A DNA stretch of 64,000 bases, from contig NZ_LGEA01000104.1 in assembly GCF_001280065.1 (NCBI RefSeq), positions 1 through 64,000 on the forward strand, read 5' to 3'. A program made the position numbers and the translations under genes. Under the pieces are notes generated by a model. That model was not told the origin of the DNA, made no database searches, and worked only from the letters and a program-made list of their open reading frames with translations. The stretch comes from Streptomyces sp. NRRL B-1140. Lineage in GTDB: Bacteria; Actinomycetota; Actinomycetes; Streptomycetales; Streptomycetaceae. Shown piece after piece: positions 18,510-29,268 of the stretch (its first letter is position 1; each line of letters starts with the position of its first letter).

Positions 18510-18647
18510 GAGTCGTCCTCCCGTATCCCACGTTCAGTGACCGCTTCATCCGTCTCAGCGCGCTCGTCAGGCCCTGGCCGGGCTCTCGTCCGGCTTGGGT
18601 GCGATTATGCACTTACCGCCCGCACGCCAGGACAAACAACGCGGAGG

Positions 18648-19658
18648 TCAGTCGCCTTCCTTGCGCTCACGCGTGGCCAGCAGCCGCCGCAGCGAGTACA
18701 GCCGCGCCGGATCCGCGTGCCCCTCGGCCACCCACGCGTCCAGCGCGCAGTCGGGCTCGTCGTGGCTGCACGCGCGCGGGCAGCCCTCGGTGCCCGGCTC
18801 CAGGTCGGGGAAGGCGTGGATGACCCGGGACGGATCCACGTGGTTGAGGCCGAAGGACCGTACGCCCGGGGTGTCCACGACCCAGCCGTCGCCGCCCGAC
18901 AGCGGCAGCGCCAGCGCCGAGGTGGTGGTGTGCCGGCCGCGCCCCGTCACCGCGTTCACATGCCCGGTCGAGCGCCGCTGCTCCTCGGGCACCAGTGCGT
19001 TCACCAGGGTCGTCTTGCCGACACCGGAGTGGCCGACGAACGCGGTGATCTTGCCGTCGAGCTGCTCGCGCACCCGGGCGACGGCGACCCCGCTCTCCAG
19101 TTCCGCCCGGCTCGTCACGACGTAGGGGATGTCCAGGTCGCCGTACAGCTCCAGCAGCTTCTCGGGCGGCGCGAGGTCCGACTTGGTCAGTACCAGCAGC
19201 GGATCCAGGCCACCGTCGTAGGCCGCGACCAGGCAGCGGTCGATCAGCCGGGGGCGGGGCTCGGGGTCGGCGAGGGCGGTGACGACGGCCAGCTGGTCGG
19301 CGTTGGCGACGACCACCCGCTCGAACGGATCGTCGTCGTCCGCGGTGCGCCGCAGGACCGAGGTCCGTTCCTCGATGCGCACGATCCGCGCGAGGGTGTC
19401 CTTCTTGCCCGTCAGGTCGCCCACCAGGGCCACGCGGTCGCCGACCACCGCCGCCTTGCGGCCCAGCTCGCGGGCCTTCATCGCCATGACCACGCGGTCC
19501 TCGACGAGGCAGGTCAGGCGGCCCCGGTCGACGGTGAGGACGAGCCCCTCGGCGGCGTCCTCGTGCTTGGGGCGGATGTTCGTCCGGGGCCGGGTGTTGC
19601 GGCGGCCCGGCCGGGTGCGGATGTCGTCCTCGTCGGTGTGCTTGCCGTAGCGGCGCAT
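18648..19658 (-). CDS. rsgA: Ribosome small-subunit-dependent GTPase RsgA
   Basis: A 336-residue circularly permuted GTPase that helps mature the 30S subunit. An N-terminal OB-fold precedes G motifs in the permuted order G4 (LTKSDL), G1 (GHSGVGKTTLVNAL) and G3 (DTPG), then a C-terminal zinc knuckle with CPRACSHDEPDCAL. The ATG at 19658 has AGGGA upstream and starts 17 nt after the aroA stop, so aroA-rsgA is an operon. Confidence 0.94.
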   Translation of the reverse strand: MRRYGKHTDEDDIRTRPGRRNTRPRTNIRPKHEDAAEGLVLTVDRGRLTCLVEDRVVMAMKARELGRKAAVVGDRVALVGDLTGKKDTLARIVRIEERTSVLRRTADDDDPFERVVVANADQLAVVTALADPEPRPRLIDRCLVAAYDGGLDPLLVLTKSDLAPPEKLLELYGDLDIPYVVTSRAELESGVAVARVREQLDGKITAFVGHSGVGKTTLVNALVPEEQRRSTGHVNAVTGRGRHTTTSALALPLSGGDGWVVDTPGVRSFGLNHVDPSRVIHAFPDLEPGTEGCPRACSHDEPDCALDAWVAEGHADPARLYSLRRLLATRERKEGD

Positions 19659-19675
19659 GACGTGATCCCTGCGTC

Positions 19676-20992
19676 CTACGCCCCGAGCATCCCGGTCCAC
19701 AGGTCGGGGAAGTCGGGCAGGGTCTTGGCCGTCGTCGCCACGTTCTCGATCTGCACGCCCTCCACCGCCAGTCCGAGGATCGCGCCGGCCGTGGCCATGC
19801 GGTGGTCGTCGTAGGTGTGGAAGATCCCGCCGTGCAGCCGTCGCGGGCGGATGTGCAGACCGTCGGCGGTCTCTGTGACGTCGCCGCCGAGTTCGTTGAT
19901 CTCCTTGGTCAGCGCGGCCAGCCGGTCCGTCTCGTGCAGCCGCAGATGAGCCACTCCGCGCAGGGTGGAGGGGGAGTCCGCGAGGGCCGCGACCGCCGCG
20001 ATGCCCGGCGTCAGTTCACCGACCTCGCCGAGGTCGACGTCGATGCCGTGGATCGAGCCGGAGCCGGTGAACACCAGCCCGTACTCGGTCAGTTCACAGG
20101 AGCCGCCCATCTCCGTGAAGATCTCGCGCAACCGGTCACCGGGCTGCGTGGTACGGGAGGGCCAGTCCGGGACGACGACCTTGCCGCCGGTCACCAGCGC
20201 CGCCGCCAGGAACGGCTGGGCGTTCGACAGGTCCGGCTCGATGACGAGGTCCCGGCCGAGCAGGGCACCCGGCGAGACCCGCCAGACGTTCGGCTCGCCG
20301 CCCGACTCGGGCGTGTCCACCTGGGCGCCGACCGCGCGCAGCATGTCGACCGTCATGCGGATGTGCGGCATGGAGGGCAGCGTGGCGCCGGTGTGGCGGA
20401 CCTCCACGCCCTGGTTGAAGCGCGGGCCGGACAGCAGCAGGGCGCTCACGAACTGCGACGAGGAGGAGGCGTCGATGGCGACCGTGCCGCCGTCCAGGGC
20501 GCCGCTGCCGTGCACGGTCAACGGCAGGGCGCCGCGGCCGTCGTCGTCGATCCGGGCGCCGAGCTGACGCAGCGCGTCGATGACGCCGGTCAGGGGACGC
20601 TCGTAGGAACGGGGGTCGCCGTCGAAGCGCACGGGACCGTCGGCGAGCGCGGCCACCGGCGGCAGGAACCGCATGACCGTGCCGGCGTTGCCGACATCGA
20701 CGGTGGCCGGGCCGCGCAGACCCGTGGGGAGCACCCGCCAGGCCTCGCCGGTGCCGTCGGGGCCCACGCCTTCCTCGATCTCGATGCCCATCGCCCGCAG
20801 CGCGCCGGCCATCAGCAGGGTGTCGCGGGAGCGCAGGGGGCGGCGCAGCCAGCCGGGCTCGGAGGCGAGGGAGGCGAGGACCAGGGCGCGGTTGGTGACC
20901 GACTTGGACCCGGGCACGTGGACCGTCGCGTCGACGGCTCCGCTCGCGTGCGGGGCGGGCCAGAGGGCGGTGTCTGCGGTGTTCGGGGCCAT
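19676..20992 (-). CDS. aroA: 3-phosphoshikimate 1-carboxyvinyltransferase (EPSP synthase)
   Basis: A 438-residue EPSP synthase, sixth step of the shikimate pathway, joining shikimate-3-phosphate and phosphoenolpyruvate. Landmarks are [18 protein letters not shown] near the N-terminus, the active-site loop [29 protein letters not shown], and the C-terminal [12 protein letters not shown]. Length and motifs are complete. The GNAGTxMRxL loop corresponds to the glyphosate-sensitive class arrangement. It is first in an operon with rsgA. Confidence 0.96.
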   Translation of the reverse strand: MAPNTADTALWPAPHASGAVDATVHVPGSKSVTNRALVLASLASEPGWLRRPLRSRDTLLMAGALRAMGIEIEEGVGPDGTGEAWRVLPTGLRGPATVDVGNAGTVMRFLPPVAALADGPVRFDGDPRSYERPLTGVIDALRQLGARIDDDGRGALPLTVHGSGALDGGTVAIDASSSSQFVSALLLSGPRFNQGVEVRHTGATLPSMPHIRMTVDMLRAVGAQVDTPESGGEPNVWRVSPGALLGRDLVIEPDLSNAQPFLAAALVTGGKVVVPDWPSRTTQPGDRLREIFTEMGGSCELTEYGLVFTGSGSIHGIDVDLGEVGELTPGIAAVAALADSPSTLRGVAHLRLHETDRLAALTKEINELGGDVTETADGLHIRPRRLHGGIFHTYDDHRMATAGAILGLAVEGVQIENVATTAKTLPDFPDLWTGMLGA

Positions 20993-21102
20993 GGCCCCAC
21001 TTTATAAGCAGGCCGTCCTTCGAGTGCGGTGCCGTGGGGCCGGTCGCGCCCGTCGGGGGAGCCGCACGTCGCGGCGGCAGCGCGGCCCCTGCGGGCCGGC
21101 CG

Positions 21103-21825
21103 TCACATCTCCAGCAGCCAGCGCCCTCCGCCGATCAGCGAGCACAGCGACACCGCGTGGAACAGGAAGAACCACAGCCCCGCCGGTACGTGCGTCAGCC
21201 GCGACAACTGGTCCGCGTCCGAGTCACCGGCTCCGCCCCGGGCCCGCTTCGCCTGGAGCTCGAAGGCCGGGCGGACTCCGCCGATCAGCAGGAACCACAC
21301 CACCGCGTACGCGAACGCCGCCTGCACCTGGGGCCCGGCCAGCCAGGACACCAGCACGAACAGACCGCCGGTGACGAGCATCGTCAGGGCGCCGTAGGCG
21401 TTGCGGATCATCACCAGCATGGCCAGGAGCAGGGCCGTGGCCAGCCACAGCAGCAGCGTGATGCGGCCGCCGCCCAGCAGCGCCGCGCCGCCGAGGCCCA
21501 GCAGGGGCGGGGCGGTGTAGCCGGCGGCCGCGGTGAGGATCATGCCGATGCCGTGCGGCTTGCCGCGGCTGACGGTCAGGCCGCTGGTGTCCGAGTGCAG
21601 GCGTATGCCGGTGAGGGTGCGGCCGGTCAGCAGGGCCACGAGCCCGTGGCCGCCTTCGTGGGCGATGGTGATGGCGTTGCGGGAGATGCGCCACAGGCCG
21701 TGCGGGACCACCACGGCGAGCGCGGCGCCCAGGGTCGCGATCACCACCCACAGGTCGGGGTCGGGCTGCGTGCCGGACACCTCGTCCCAGAGGGAGGCGA
21801 GCGAGGCGGTTGCGGTGACGTCCAT
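21103..21825 (-). CDS. M50B-like site-2 membrane metallopeptidase
   Basis: A 240-residue multi-pass membrane protein with the zinc motif AHEGGHGLVALL (HEXXH) near residue 50 and about five more hydrophobic segments, typical of the small M50B-like family. These intramembrane peptidases are predicted to cleave membrane substrates; the target is unknown. The ATG at 21825 is chosen over an upstream in-frame GTG (21873) because the latter would run to the divergent gene's start; AGGGAG lies 12 nt upstream. It is divergent from the SRAP gene with 50 nt between starts. Confidence 0.85.
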   Translation of the reverse strand: MDVTATASLASLWDEVSGTQPDPDLWVVIATLGAALAVVVPHGLWRISRNAITIAHEGGHGLVALLTGRTLTGIRLHSDTSGLTVSRGKPHGIGMILTAAAGYTAPPLLGLGGAALLGGGRITLLLWLATALLLAMLVMIRNAYGALTMLVTGGLFVLVSWLAGPQVQAAFAYAVVWFLLIGGVRPAFELQAKRARGGAGDSDADQLSRLTHVPAGLWFFLFHAVSLCSLIGGGRWLLEM

Positions 21826-21875
21826 GTGTGGCGGAGGCTCCCTGCGGTCGGATGGAATCTGGCAGTGTGGCACGT

Positions 21876-22691
21876 ATGTGCGGACGGTATTCAGCGAGTC
21901 GTAGGCCAGAGGATCTCGCAGGAATCTTCGAGATCGAGAAGTGGGAGCCCGAGGAGACCCTCGCGCCGGACTACAACGTGGCGCCCACCAAAGAGGTCTA
22001 CGCCGTCCTGGACCGCCCTCTGAAGGACGCGGACGACCCGCGCCCGGTTCGGCAGCTGCGCACGCTGAAGTGGGGGCTCGTCCCGTCCTGGTCGAAGACC
22101 CCCGAGGGCGGCGCCCGGATGATCAACGCCCGCGCGGAGACCGTCCACGAGAAGCCGTCCTACCGCCGCGCCTTCACCTCCCGGCGCTGCATCCTGCCCG
22201 CCGACGGCTACTACGAGTGGGTCACCGGCACCCAGGAGCGCGAGCTGGAGGTCGAGGGCAAGAAGAAGCGGCCGCGCAAGCAGCCGTACTTCGTGACACC
22301 GGCGGACGGGTCGGTCTTCGCGATGGCCGGACTGTACGAGTTCTGGCGTGACAAGACCCTGCCGGACGACCATCCGCAGGCCTGGTGGGTGACGTGCTCG
22401 GTCATCACCACGGAGGCCGAGCGGAGCCCGCTCGCGGTGTCCCCGGCCGACGGGCCCCGGGCGCTCGCCGAGATCCACCCCCGGATGCCGCTGATGCTGA
22501 CGCCCGACCGCTGGGACGCCTGGCTGGACCCGTCCCGCACGGACGCCGACGACCTGCGCGAGCTGCTCGCCCCGCCGCCCGGGGGCCTGATGCGGGCCTA
22601 CCCGGTCGCCACGGCCGTCAGCAACGTCCGCAACAACGGGCCGGAGCTGCTGAAGGAGCTGGAAGGGCCCGAAGAGGGCACACTCTTCTGA
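21876..22691 (+). CDS. SRAP/YedK-HMCES family abasic-site DNA-protein crosslinker
   Basis: A 271-residue SOS-response-associated (SRAP) protein. After Met removal the catalytic Cys2 (MCGRYSAS) forms a thiazolidine crosslink with abasic sites in single-stranded DNA. Other active-site elements are the Asn in YNVAPT, the Glu in ADGYYEWV and the His in IHPRMPLML. The ATG at 21876 is certain because Cys2 must follow it. The downstream hydrolase starts 1 nt after its stop, indicating co-transcription. No clear LexA box was found in the 50-nt divergent gap. Confidence 0.92.
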   Translation: MCGRYSASRRPEDLAGIFEIEKWEPEETLAPDYNVAPTKEVYAVLDRPLKDADDPRPVRQLRTLKWGLVPSWSKTPEGGARMINARAETVHEKPSYRRAFTSRRCILPADGYYEWVTGTQERELEVEGKKKRPRKQPYFVTPADGSVFAMAGLYEFWRDKTLPDDHPQAWWVTCSVITTEAERSPLAVSPADGPRALAEIHPRMPLMLTPDRWDAWLDPSRTDADDLRELLAPPPGGLMRAYPVATAVSNVRNNGPELLKELEGPEEGTLF

Positions 22692-22692
22692 C

Positions 22693-23349
22693 GTGACGCA
22701 TGTGACGAAGACGGCCCGCACGACCACCGAGACCGTCGAGACCGACGCCGGAACCGCCCGCATCACCTGGCACGAGGCGAAGAAGGCCCGGCTGGTCCTC
22801 GCCGTCAGCCACGGCGCGGGCGGTGGCATCGAAGCCCGCGACCTGATCGCCCTCGCCGAGGCCCTGCCCGCCCACGGTGTGACCGTCGCCCGGGTGGAGC
22901 AGCCCTGGCGGGTGGCCGGGAAGAAGCTGGCGCCCGCGCCGAAGACCCTGGACACCGGCTGGCGCGGCATCTGGCCCGCGCTGGAGAAGTCCCGGCTGCC
23001 GGTGATCTCCGGCGGGCGCAGCGCGGGGGCCCGGGTCGCCTGCCGGACCGCGACCGAGCTGGGCGCCCACGCCGTGCTCGCGCTCGGCTTCCCGCTGCAC
23101 CCGCCGGGCAAGCCGGAGAAGTCCCGGGCCGAGGAGCTGCTGGGCTCTGGAGTGCCCACGCTGGTCGTGCAGGGCGGGAACGACCCCTTCGGGAAGCCGG
23201 AGGAGTTCCCCGACGGGGCGTACGAGCTCGTGGAGGTCCCGTACGGGGATCACGGCTTCGCCGTGCCGAAGCGTGCGGATCTCTCGCAGGAAGAGGCCGT
23301 GGCGGTCATCACGGACGCGGTCGTGGAGTGGACCGGGTCACTCGGGTAA
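22693..23349 (+). CDS. Alpha/beta-hydrolase (Tex30/KANL3-like)
   Basis: A 218-residue alpha/beta hydrolase of the dienelactone/Tex30-like group. The oxyanion region is VSHGAGGG, the nucleophile elbow [10 protein letters not shown], with a later Asp (GGNDPFG) and His (GDHGFAV) completing the triad. The substrate is unknown. The GTG start lies 1 nt after the SRAP stop, so the two share an mRNA. The sigR autoregulated promoter begins within 10 nt of its end. Confidence 0.88.
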   Translation: MTHVTKTARTTTETVETDAGTARITWHEAKKARLVLAVSHGAGGGIEARDLIALAEALPAHGVTVARVEQPWRVAGKKLAPAPKTLDTGWRGIWPALEKSRLPVISGGRSAGARVACRTATELGAHAVLALGFPLHPPGKPEKSRAEELLGSGVPTLVVQGGNDPFGKPEEFPDGAYELVEVPYGDHGFAVPKRADLSQEEAVAVITDAVVEWTGSLG

Positions 23350-23356
23350 AGCTTCG

Positions 23357-23382
23357 GGAATGCCGGGGCGGCGGTCGCTGTT
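23357..23382 (+). promoter_or_regulatory. SigR-dependent promoter of sigR (sigRp2 type)
   Basis: GGAAT (23357-23361), exactly 18 nt, then GTT (23380-23382): the SigR consensus GGAAT-N18-GTT. It sits upstream of the long-isoform start (23441) and of the normal sigR start (23606), matching the autoregulatory arrangement known for S. coelicolor sigR. Confidence 0.85.
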
Positions 23383-23605
23383 GTGCGGGATGTACGTGCT
23401 GGAGACCAGCGCCGACGTCGTAGGAGAGGGAGTCCGCCGCATGGGTTCGACCATCTGCCCGACCCGCAGCAGCCGCGCCGACCTGGACTGGACGGTGCTG
23501 CACGCGGCCAAGACCGCCTCTATTGGGGCGGCGGGCGGACCGGATCGTCGTCTATCCTCCGATTCGGGTGGGACCGGTCCCGGTCTCACGAGAACACTCG
23601 AGGAG

Positions 23606-24288
<683 letters not shown>

Positions 24289-24292
<4 letters not shown>

Positions 24293-24600
24293 GCTGCGGA
24301 GAGCCGCACGAGACGGATTGCAGCGAAATCCTCGATCATCTCTACGAGTTCCTCGACCGTGAGATGCCGGACTCGGACTGCGTGAAGTTCGAGCACCACT
24401 TCGAGGAGTGCTCGCCCTGCCTCGAGAAGTACGGGCTCGAGCAGGCCGTGAAGAAGCTCGTCAAGCGCTGCTGCGGGCACGACGACGTGCCGGGCGACCT
24501 GCGGGACAAGGTCATGGGGCGGATCGAGCTGATCCGCTCCGGCCAGGCCGTCCCGGACCAGGACGTCACGGCCTCCCCCGCCACGCCGCGGGAGTCCTGA
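24289..24600 (+). CDS. rsrA: Zinc-binding redox-sensing anti-sigma factor RsrA
   Basis: A 103-residue ZAS-type anti-sigma factor. Zinc ligands are Cys11 and the HxxxCxxC motif His37, Cys41, Cys44 (HFEECSPC); Cys3, Cys31, Cys61 and Cys62 are also present as in the S. coelicolor protein. Reduced zinc-bound RsrA holds SigR; oxidation forms a disulfide, ejects zinc and frees SigR. Its ATG overlaps the sigR TGA by 4 nt, giving coupled, stoichiometric synthesis. Confidence 0.96.
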
Positions 24601-24756
24601 CACTCCTGCATCTTTCAACTACCCCACCTCTGCGCGGGTAGTCCCCCTCGAACACGTCACTCGAACGTGCTAATCCCTGGGTGATCGACCCGTGGACCCC
24701 CCTGCCGCCGCCCTAGGCTCGCGCCCTGACGGACCTGGTGGCCGGGGGAGGGGCTC

Positions 24757-26094
24757 ATGGAAGCGGTACCGGCACGGGCACGTGTCTACATCGCCTGTGT
24801 CACCTTGGCCGCGCTGTTCTGCCTGCTGCCGCAGCCGGGCGCCCGCACCACCTGGTGGGCGGTCGCCCTGCTCGCCGTGCTGTACGCCGGATGCGAGCGC
24901 ATCGCCCGGTCCCGGTTCGTGGGGATCTCCCACCCTGCCGGGACGTTCTACCCGGTGCTGCTCGCCGGTGCCTTCCTGCTCCCGCCGCCCGCCGCGGCGC
25001 TGGTGGCCGTGCCCGGCGCGCTGCTCTCACCGGTCGGCCGGCGGCCCGTGGTACTGCGACGGGTCTGGCGGGCCGCCCAGCTCGTCCTCGGGGTGGGGGC
25101 CGCGGCCGGGACGCACCGGCTGCTCGGCGGGCCGGACGCGGTCGCCGCGGGCGACGTCCCGTACGCCCTCGGGCCCGCCGGGGCGGCCGTGCTCGCGTTC
25201 TCCCTGGTGCTCGCGCTGCTCGACGGCGGGATCCTGGCCGTTGCGGAACGGGTGCCGGTGCGGCGGGCCTGGCGCGGACTGGTGGCGCGCTCGCTCGCGC
25301 CGATCGCCGTGCACGGCCTCGCCGGGCTGATGATGGCCGTCCTGTGGCGCAGTCCGTACGGGCCCGTGGCCGCCCTGCTCGTGCTGCTGCCCATGTGCGT
25401 CTCGTGGTGGGCGTTCGCCCAGTACCACCGGGAACACGCCGCCCACCAGGCGACCATCCGGGCGCTGGTGCAGGCCGTCGACATCAAGGACGGGTACACC
25501 CGCGGGCACAGCGAGCGGGTCGGGCAGGCCTCCATGATGATCGCGCGGGAGCTGGGCATGGCAGACGAGCGCGTCGAGGTGCTCCGCTTCGCCGGGATCC
25601 TGCACGACGTGGGCAAACTGGGCGTGCCCACCCGGCTGCTCCGTAAGGACGGGCCGCTGACGCCCGAAGAGCGGCGGGTGATCGAGCTGCACCCCGAGTA
25701 CGGACACGAGATGGTGCGCGGCATCGGATTCCTCGGCGAGGCCCGCGCCGCCGTGCTGCACCACCACGAGCGGCTGGACGGCAGCGGTTACCCCTACGGC
25801 CTGGTGGGCCGTCAGATCCCCGAGTCGGCGCGGGTCGTGGCGGTCGCGGACGCCTTCGACGCCATGACCTCCACCCGCAGCTACAGCAGGGCCCGGCCCG
25901 TCGACGTGGCCCTGGCGGAGCTGGAGCGGTGCGCGGGCAGCCAGTTCGACCCGGTGATGGTCGCCGCTCTCGTGGAAGCCGTCGGGCGGACGGGGTGGCA
26001 CCCCGCGGTGACCGCAGACGACGAAGAGACCCGACCACTCCGGGTGCCCCCGCCCGGCGCACCCCTGTCCAGCCGACCGGGGGCACACCGATGA
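24757..26094 (+). CDS. Membrane HD-GYP-domain phosphohydrolase
   Basis: A 445-residue protein: about six hydrophobic helices in residues 8-215, then a cytoplasmic HD domain (about 230-410). The metal site is complete, HSERVGQAS, HDVGK (283-287) and HHHERLDGSGYP (335-346), so the GYP signature of cyclic-di-GMP phosphodiesterases is intact. A role in degrading cyclic-di-GMP or a related dinucleotide is inferred from family. The last 35 residues are Pro-rich. The ATG follows GGGGGAGGGG. The stop overlaps the next gene by ATGA, so the two HD proteins are coupled. Confidence 0.87.
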   Translation: MEAVPARARVYIACVTLAALFCLLPQPGARTTWWAVALLAVLYAGCERIARSRFVGISHPAGTFYPVLLAGAFLLPPPAAALVAVPGALLSPVGRRPVVLRRVWRAAQLVLGVGAAAGTHRLLGGPDAVAAGDVPYALGPAGAAVLAFSLVLALLDGGILAVAERVPVRRAWRGLVARSLAPIAVHGLAGLMMAVLWRSPYGPVAALLVLLPMCVSWWAFAQYHREHAAHQATIRALVQAVDIKDGYTRGHSERVGQASMMIARELGMADERVEVLRFAGILHDVGKLGVPTRLLRKDGPLTPEERRVIELHPEYGHEMVRGIGFLGEARAAVLHHHERLDGSGYPYGLVGRQIPESARVVAVADAFDAMTSTRSYSRARPVDVALAELERCAGSQFDPVMVAALVEAVGRTGWHPAVTADDEETRPLRVPPPGAPLSSRPGAHR

Positions 26095-27338
26095 GCGCCT
26101 GCAGGACACCCCCGCTCCTCACCCTCGTCCACGCCTGCGCCGCCCTCCTCGCCGCCGGCTCCCTCTGCGTCACCCTCTACGACGGTCTCGAGGAACGCCG
26201 GGTCGCCCTCGCCTTCGGCGTCCTCGTCACCGTGGGCGAGCTCACCCGCCGCAACGGCGCCCGGGTCCGGGAACCGGCACCGCTCGGAGCCGCCGCGGCC
26301 CTGTCCTACGCCCTGCTCGGCGAGGCCGGCGGACGGGCCACCCACCACGGCCCCACCCAGGTCGTCGCCGTGGTGCTCGCCGCCTCGCTGCTCGGCAGCG
26401 TCCCGCACGTCGCACGCGGACAGGGGCCCACCCTCGACCACCTGGCGCGCCGCGTGCTCACCGTCGGCTTCGTCGCCCTGTGTTTCCAGCCCCCGTACAA
26501 CCGGGGCATGTTCGACGACTGGGGCGGCCCCGCCTACGCCCTGCTGCTGCTCGCGCTGCTCTGCCTGACCGCGCTGTGCGACGCGGTGCTCGCCGCCGCC
26601 GTCGCCCACACCCGCACCGGCTGGCCGTTCGGGCCGGTGCTGCGCGACGAGCTGCGGGCCGCGTGCGGCATCGGGTCCGCCGTCATCGCCACCGGGGCGG
26701 TGATGGCGCTGGCGGTCGCCGTCGTGGGGCTGTGGGCGCTGCCCGTCTTCTCCGTGCCGCTGCTCCTCGCCCAGATGTCGTTCCGTCGCTACGCCGCGGT
26801 CCGGGCGACCTACCGGCAGACCATCGCCTCCCTCGCCCGGGCCACCGAGGTCGCCGGATACACGCCCTGCGGTCACGCCCGGCGGGTCGCCGCGGTCAGC
26901 AAGGCGGTGGGGCGTGACCTGGGGCTGACCGAGCCCGAGCTGGCCGTGCTGGAGTACGCCGCGCTCATGCACGACATCGGGCAGCTGAGCCTCGTCGACC
27001 CGGTGCCGGCCGGCGCCACCGCCGCACTGCCGGCCGCGGAGCAGCGGCGGATCGCCCTGCTCGGCGGGGCCGTCGTACGGCAGACGGGAGTCGACGAGGC
27101 GGTGGCCGTGGTCGTGGAGCGGCAGGCCGACCCCTACGCCGAGCAGCCGCTCGCCGCGCGAATCGTCCGGGCCGTGAACGCGTACGAGGAGAAGTCCCGG
27201 GAAGGAGGGCCGGGCGGGCCGCTGAAGGCGCTGGAGGAACTCCGGCTCGCCACCGCCGGGACGTACGCCCCGGAGGTGGTGGAATCACTGGCTCGCGTAC
27301 TGGCAAGGAGCAGTCTGACCCTGCCCGTGGCTGGGTAA
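26091..27338 (+). CDS. Membrane HD-domain protein, degenerate HD-GYP paralogue
   Basis: A 415-residue protein with the same layout as its upstream neighbour: hydrophobic helices in the first 225 residues, then an HD domain. The HD doublet survives as LMHDIGQLSLVDP, but HDxGK has become HDIGQ and the HHExxDGxGYP segment is replaced by VVVERQADPYAEQPLA, so the GYP motif is absent. It is therefore probably inactive or a nucleotide sensor. The ATG at 26091 overlaps the previous stop (ATGA). The pair may form a hetero-complex of catalytic and regulatory subunits (inference). Confidence 0.85.
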   Translation: MSACRTPPLLTLVHACAALLAAGSLCVTLYDGLEERRVALAFGVLVTVGELTRRNGARVREPAPLGAAAALSYALLGEAGGRATHHGPTQVVAVVLAASLLGSVPHVARGQGPTLDHLARRVLTVGFVALCFQPPYNRGMFDDWGGPAYALLLLALLCLTALCDAVLAAAVAHTRTGWPFGPVLRDELRAACGIGSAVIATGAVMALAVAVVGLWALPVFSVPLLLAQMSFRRYAAVRATYRQTIASLARATEVAGYTPCGHARRVAAVSKAVGRDLGLTEPELAVLEYAALMHDIGQLSLVDPVPAGATAALPAAEQRRIALLGGAVVRQTGVDEAVAVVVERQADPYAEQPLAARIVRAVNAYEEKSREGGPGGPLKALEELRLATAGTYAPEVVESLARVLARSSLTLPVAG

Positions 27339-27455
27339 CCCATGGGTAATGAGCGCCCTCGAGGCCGCACGTGGTTGGATGCGAAGGAGAAGGTGTCCGG
27401 GGGCTCGAAACACAGCTACGGCCAGCCCACCGCACGGAACTGGCAGGCGGGAATC

Positions 27456-28436
27456 GTGAGGATCTTCGGCAAGGGACGGCACCGGCCCTCCGCCTCCTGG
27501 CGGCAGGCCACGGACCGGGCGTTCACCCTCATCGGCGACGGCCGGTACGAGGACGCAGGCGCACTGCTGACACGTGCCGCCGATCTGGAGCCCTGGCTTT
27601 CCGAGTCCTGGTTCAACCTCGCGCTGCTGCACAAGTTCCGGCACGACTGGGAGCAGGCGCGGGCGGCGGGCCTCAGGGCCGTGGCACTGCTCGACCGGGA
27701 CACCGGCGCGCCCGACTGGTGGAACGTCGGCATCGCCGCGACCGCGCTGCAGGACTGGCCGCTGGCCCGGCGCGCCTGGCAGGCCTACGGGCTGCGGGTG
27801 CCGGGGGCGGCCAACGACTCCGGTGAACCCCTCGGCATGGACCTCGGCAGTGCGGCCGTACGGCTGTCGCCGGAGGGGGAGGCCGAGGTCGTGTGGGGGC
27901 GGCGGCTGGATCCCGCGCGGATCGAGGTGCTGTCCATTCCGCTGCCGTCGTCGGGGCGGCGCTGGGGCGAGGTCGTCCTGCACGACGGCGTGCCGCACGG
28001 GGAGCGGACGACTGCCGCCGGGCACACGTACCCGGTGTTCGACGAGATCGAGCTGTGGGCGCCCTCGCCGGTGCCGACCTGGGTGGTGCTGCTGGAGGCG
28101 GCGACCGAGTCGGACCGGGACGCGCTGGAGCAGCTCGCGGCGGACGCCGGGTTCGCCGCGGAGGACTGGTCCTCTTCCGTGCGGCTGCTGTGCCGGATGT
28201 GCTCCGAGTCCCGTATGCCCTCGGACGAGGGTGACGGTGAGCACCTCGACCCGCACGATCACAGTGAGCCGGGGCATCCCGGGCCGCTGGGGCACCGGAC
28301 GGACGGGCAGTTGTGGGTGCCGGAGCGGGAGTGCGGACTGGCTGCGCCGGCTTCGCTGGTTCGGGGGCTTCTGGACGGGTGGGTCGCCGACAGCCCGGAT
28401 TCTCGTGACTGGCGGGATTTGGAAGAGGTCTGTTAG
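27456..28436 (+). CDS. TPR-repeat protein
   Basis: A 326-residue soluble protein. Residues about 10-110 form two to three TPR hairpins ([59 protein letters not shown]). The rest is an uncharacterised alpha/beta part with a His/Glu-rich loop and CRMC. I recall close relatives starting [15 protein letters not shown], matching the GTG at 27456 with GGCGGG upstream; an in-frame ATG at 27342 only 3 nt after the HD gene is an alternative. It probably belongs to the same operon as the two HD proteins. Confidence 0.82.
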   Translation: MRIFGKGRHRPSASWRQATDRAFTLIGDGRYEDAGALLTRAADLEPWLSESWFNLALLHKFRHDWEQARAAGLRAVALLDRDTGAPDWWNVGIAATALQDWPLARRAWQAYGLRVPGAANDSGEPLGMDLGSAAVRLSPEGEAEVVWGRRLDPARIEVLSIPLPSSGRRWGEVVLHDGVPHGERTTAAGHTYPVFDEIELWAPSPVPTWVVLLEAATESDRDALEQLAADAGFAAEDWSSSVRLLCRMCSESRMPSDEGDGEHLDPHDHSEPGHPGPLGHRTDGQLWVPERECGLAAPASLVRGLLDGWVADSPDSRDWRDLEEVC

Positions 28437-28470
28437 GCCGTCGTGCGGGTGCGGGCCCGTCGTGGTCGTT

Positions 28471-28493
28471 CGCGCAGTTCCCCGCGCCCCTGA
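28471..28493 (+). repeat. Dispersed intergenic repeat, copy 2
   Basis: This is the second exact copy of the 23-nt element found at 2512-2534, here between the TPR gene and def. Its end runs into GGGGGCG, so CGCCCCTGAGGGGGCG forms a short stem-loop, possibly ending TPR-gene transcription. Confidence 0.7.
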
Positions 28494-28563
28494 GGGGGCG
28501 CCCTCCCCGTACCCTGTATCTGCATCCCGGCTCGGATTTGTTCAGGAAGGCGTACGTAACGTC

Positions 28564-29214
28564 ATGGCTCAGCAGGACACCGATCAGCAGCGTGCGGGCG
28601 TGCTCCCCGTCGATGACGAGGGGTACGTGATCGACACGGAGGACTGCGAGGAGCGCGAGGCGGCCTGGCGGGAGCGCGGTACCTCGCGGCCGATCACGGT
28701 GGTCGGGAACCCGGTGCTGCACAAGGAGTGCAAGGACGTCACCGACTTCGGCGAGGAGTTCCAGCAGCTCGTCGCGGACATGTTCGCCAGCCAGCGCACC
28801 GCCGAGGGCGTGGGCCTCGCCGCCAACCAGATCGGCGTCGACGCGAAGGTCTTCGTCTACGACTGCCCCGACGACGAGGGCGTCCGGCACACCGGTGTCG
28901 TCTGCAACCCCAAGCTCGTCGAACTGCCCGCCGACAAGCGCCGCCTGGACGACAGCAACGAGGGCTGTCTGTCGGTGCCCACCGCGTACGCCCCGCTCGC
29001 CCGGCCCGACTACGCCGAGGTGACCGGGCAGGACGAGAAGGGCAACCCGATCCGCGTGCGCGGCACCGGATACTTCGCTCGGTGTTTGCAGCACGAGACG
29101 GACCACCTGTACGGCTACCTGTACATCGACCGGCTCTCCAAGCGCGAGCGCAAGGATGCCCTGCGCCAGATGGCCGAGAACGAGCCTCGCTACCCCGTGG
29201 TGGCCAACGACTGA
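28564..29214 (+). CDS. def: Peptide deformylase
   Basis: A 216-residue peptide deformylase that removes N-formyl from nascent proteins. All three motifs are intact: [10 protein letters not shown] (motif 1), EGCLSVP (motif 2, metal Cys) and QHETDHLYG (motif 3, HEXXH-type with two metal His). An N-terminal extension of about 40 acidic residues is typical of Streptomyces. The ATG at 28564 is used; the frame is open far upstream but that overlaps the TPR gene. Confidence 0.95.
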   Translation: MAQQDTDQQRAGVLPVDDEGYVIDTEDCEEREAAWRERGTSRPITVVGNPVLHKECKDVTDFGEEFQQLVADMFASQRTAEGVGLAANQIGVDAKVFVYDCPDDEGVRHTGVVCNPKLVELPADKRRLDDSNEGCLSVPTAYAPLARPDYAEVTGQDEKGNPIRVRGTGYFARCLQHETDHLYGYLYIDRLSKRERKDALRQMAENEPRYPVVAND

Positions 29215-29242
29215 GACCTCGGCCTCACCAGCCGCACGGCGT

Positions 29243-29268
29243 CTGCTCGGGTTTCCCACCCCGAACAG
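29243..29268 (+). terminator. Probable terminator after def
   Basis: CTGCTCGGG and CCCGAACAG can pair (8 of 9, one C-A mismatch) around an 8-nt loop, 29 nt beyond the def stop. The rest of the 29215-29508 gap probably holds the promoter of the terpene operon. Confidence 0.45.

Noticed and set aside
18510..18650. Guanidine riboswitch before the SugE gene
   Set aside because: Two ACGA strings occur in the leader, but neither sits in the tight hairpin loops of guanidine-II, and no guanidine-I or -III core is seen.
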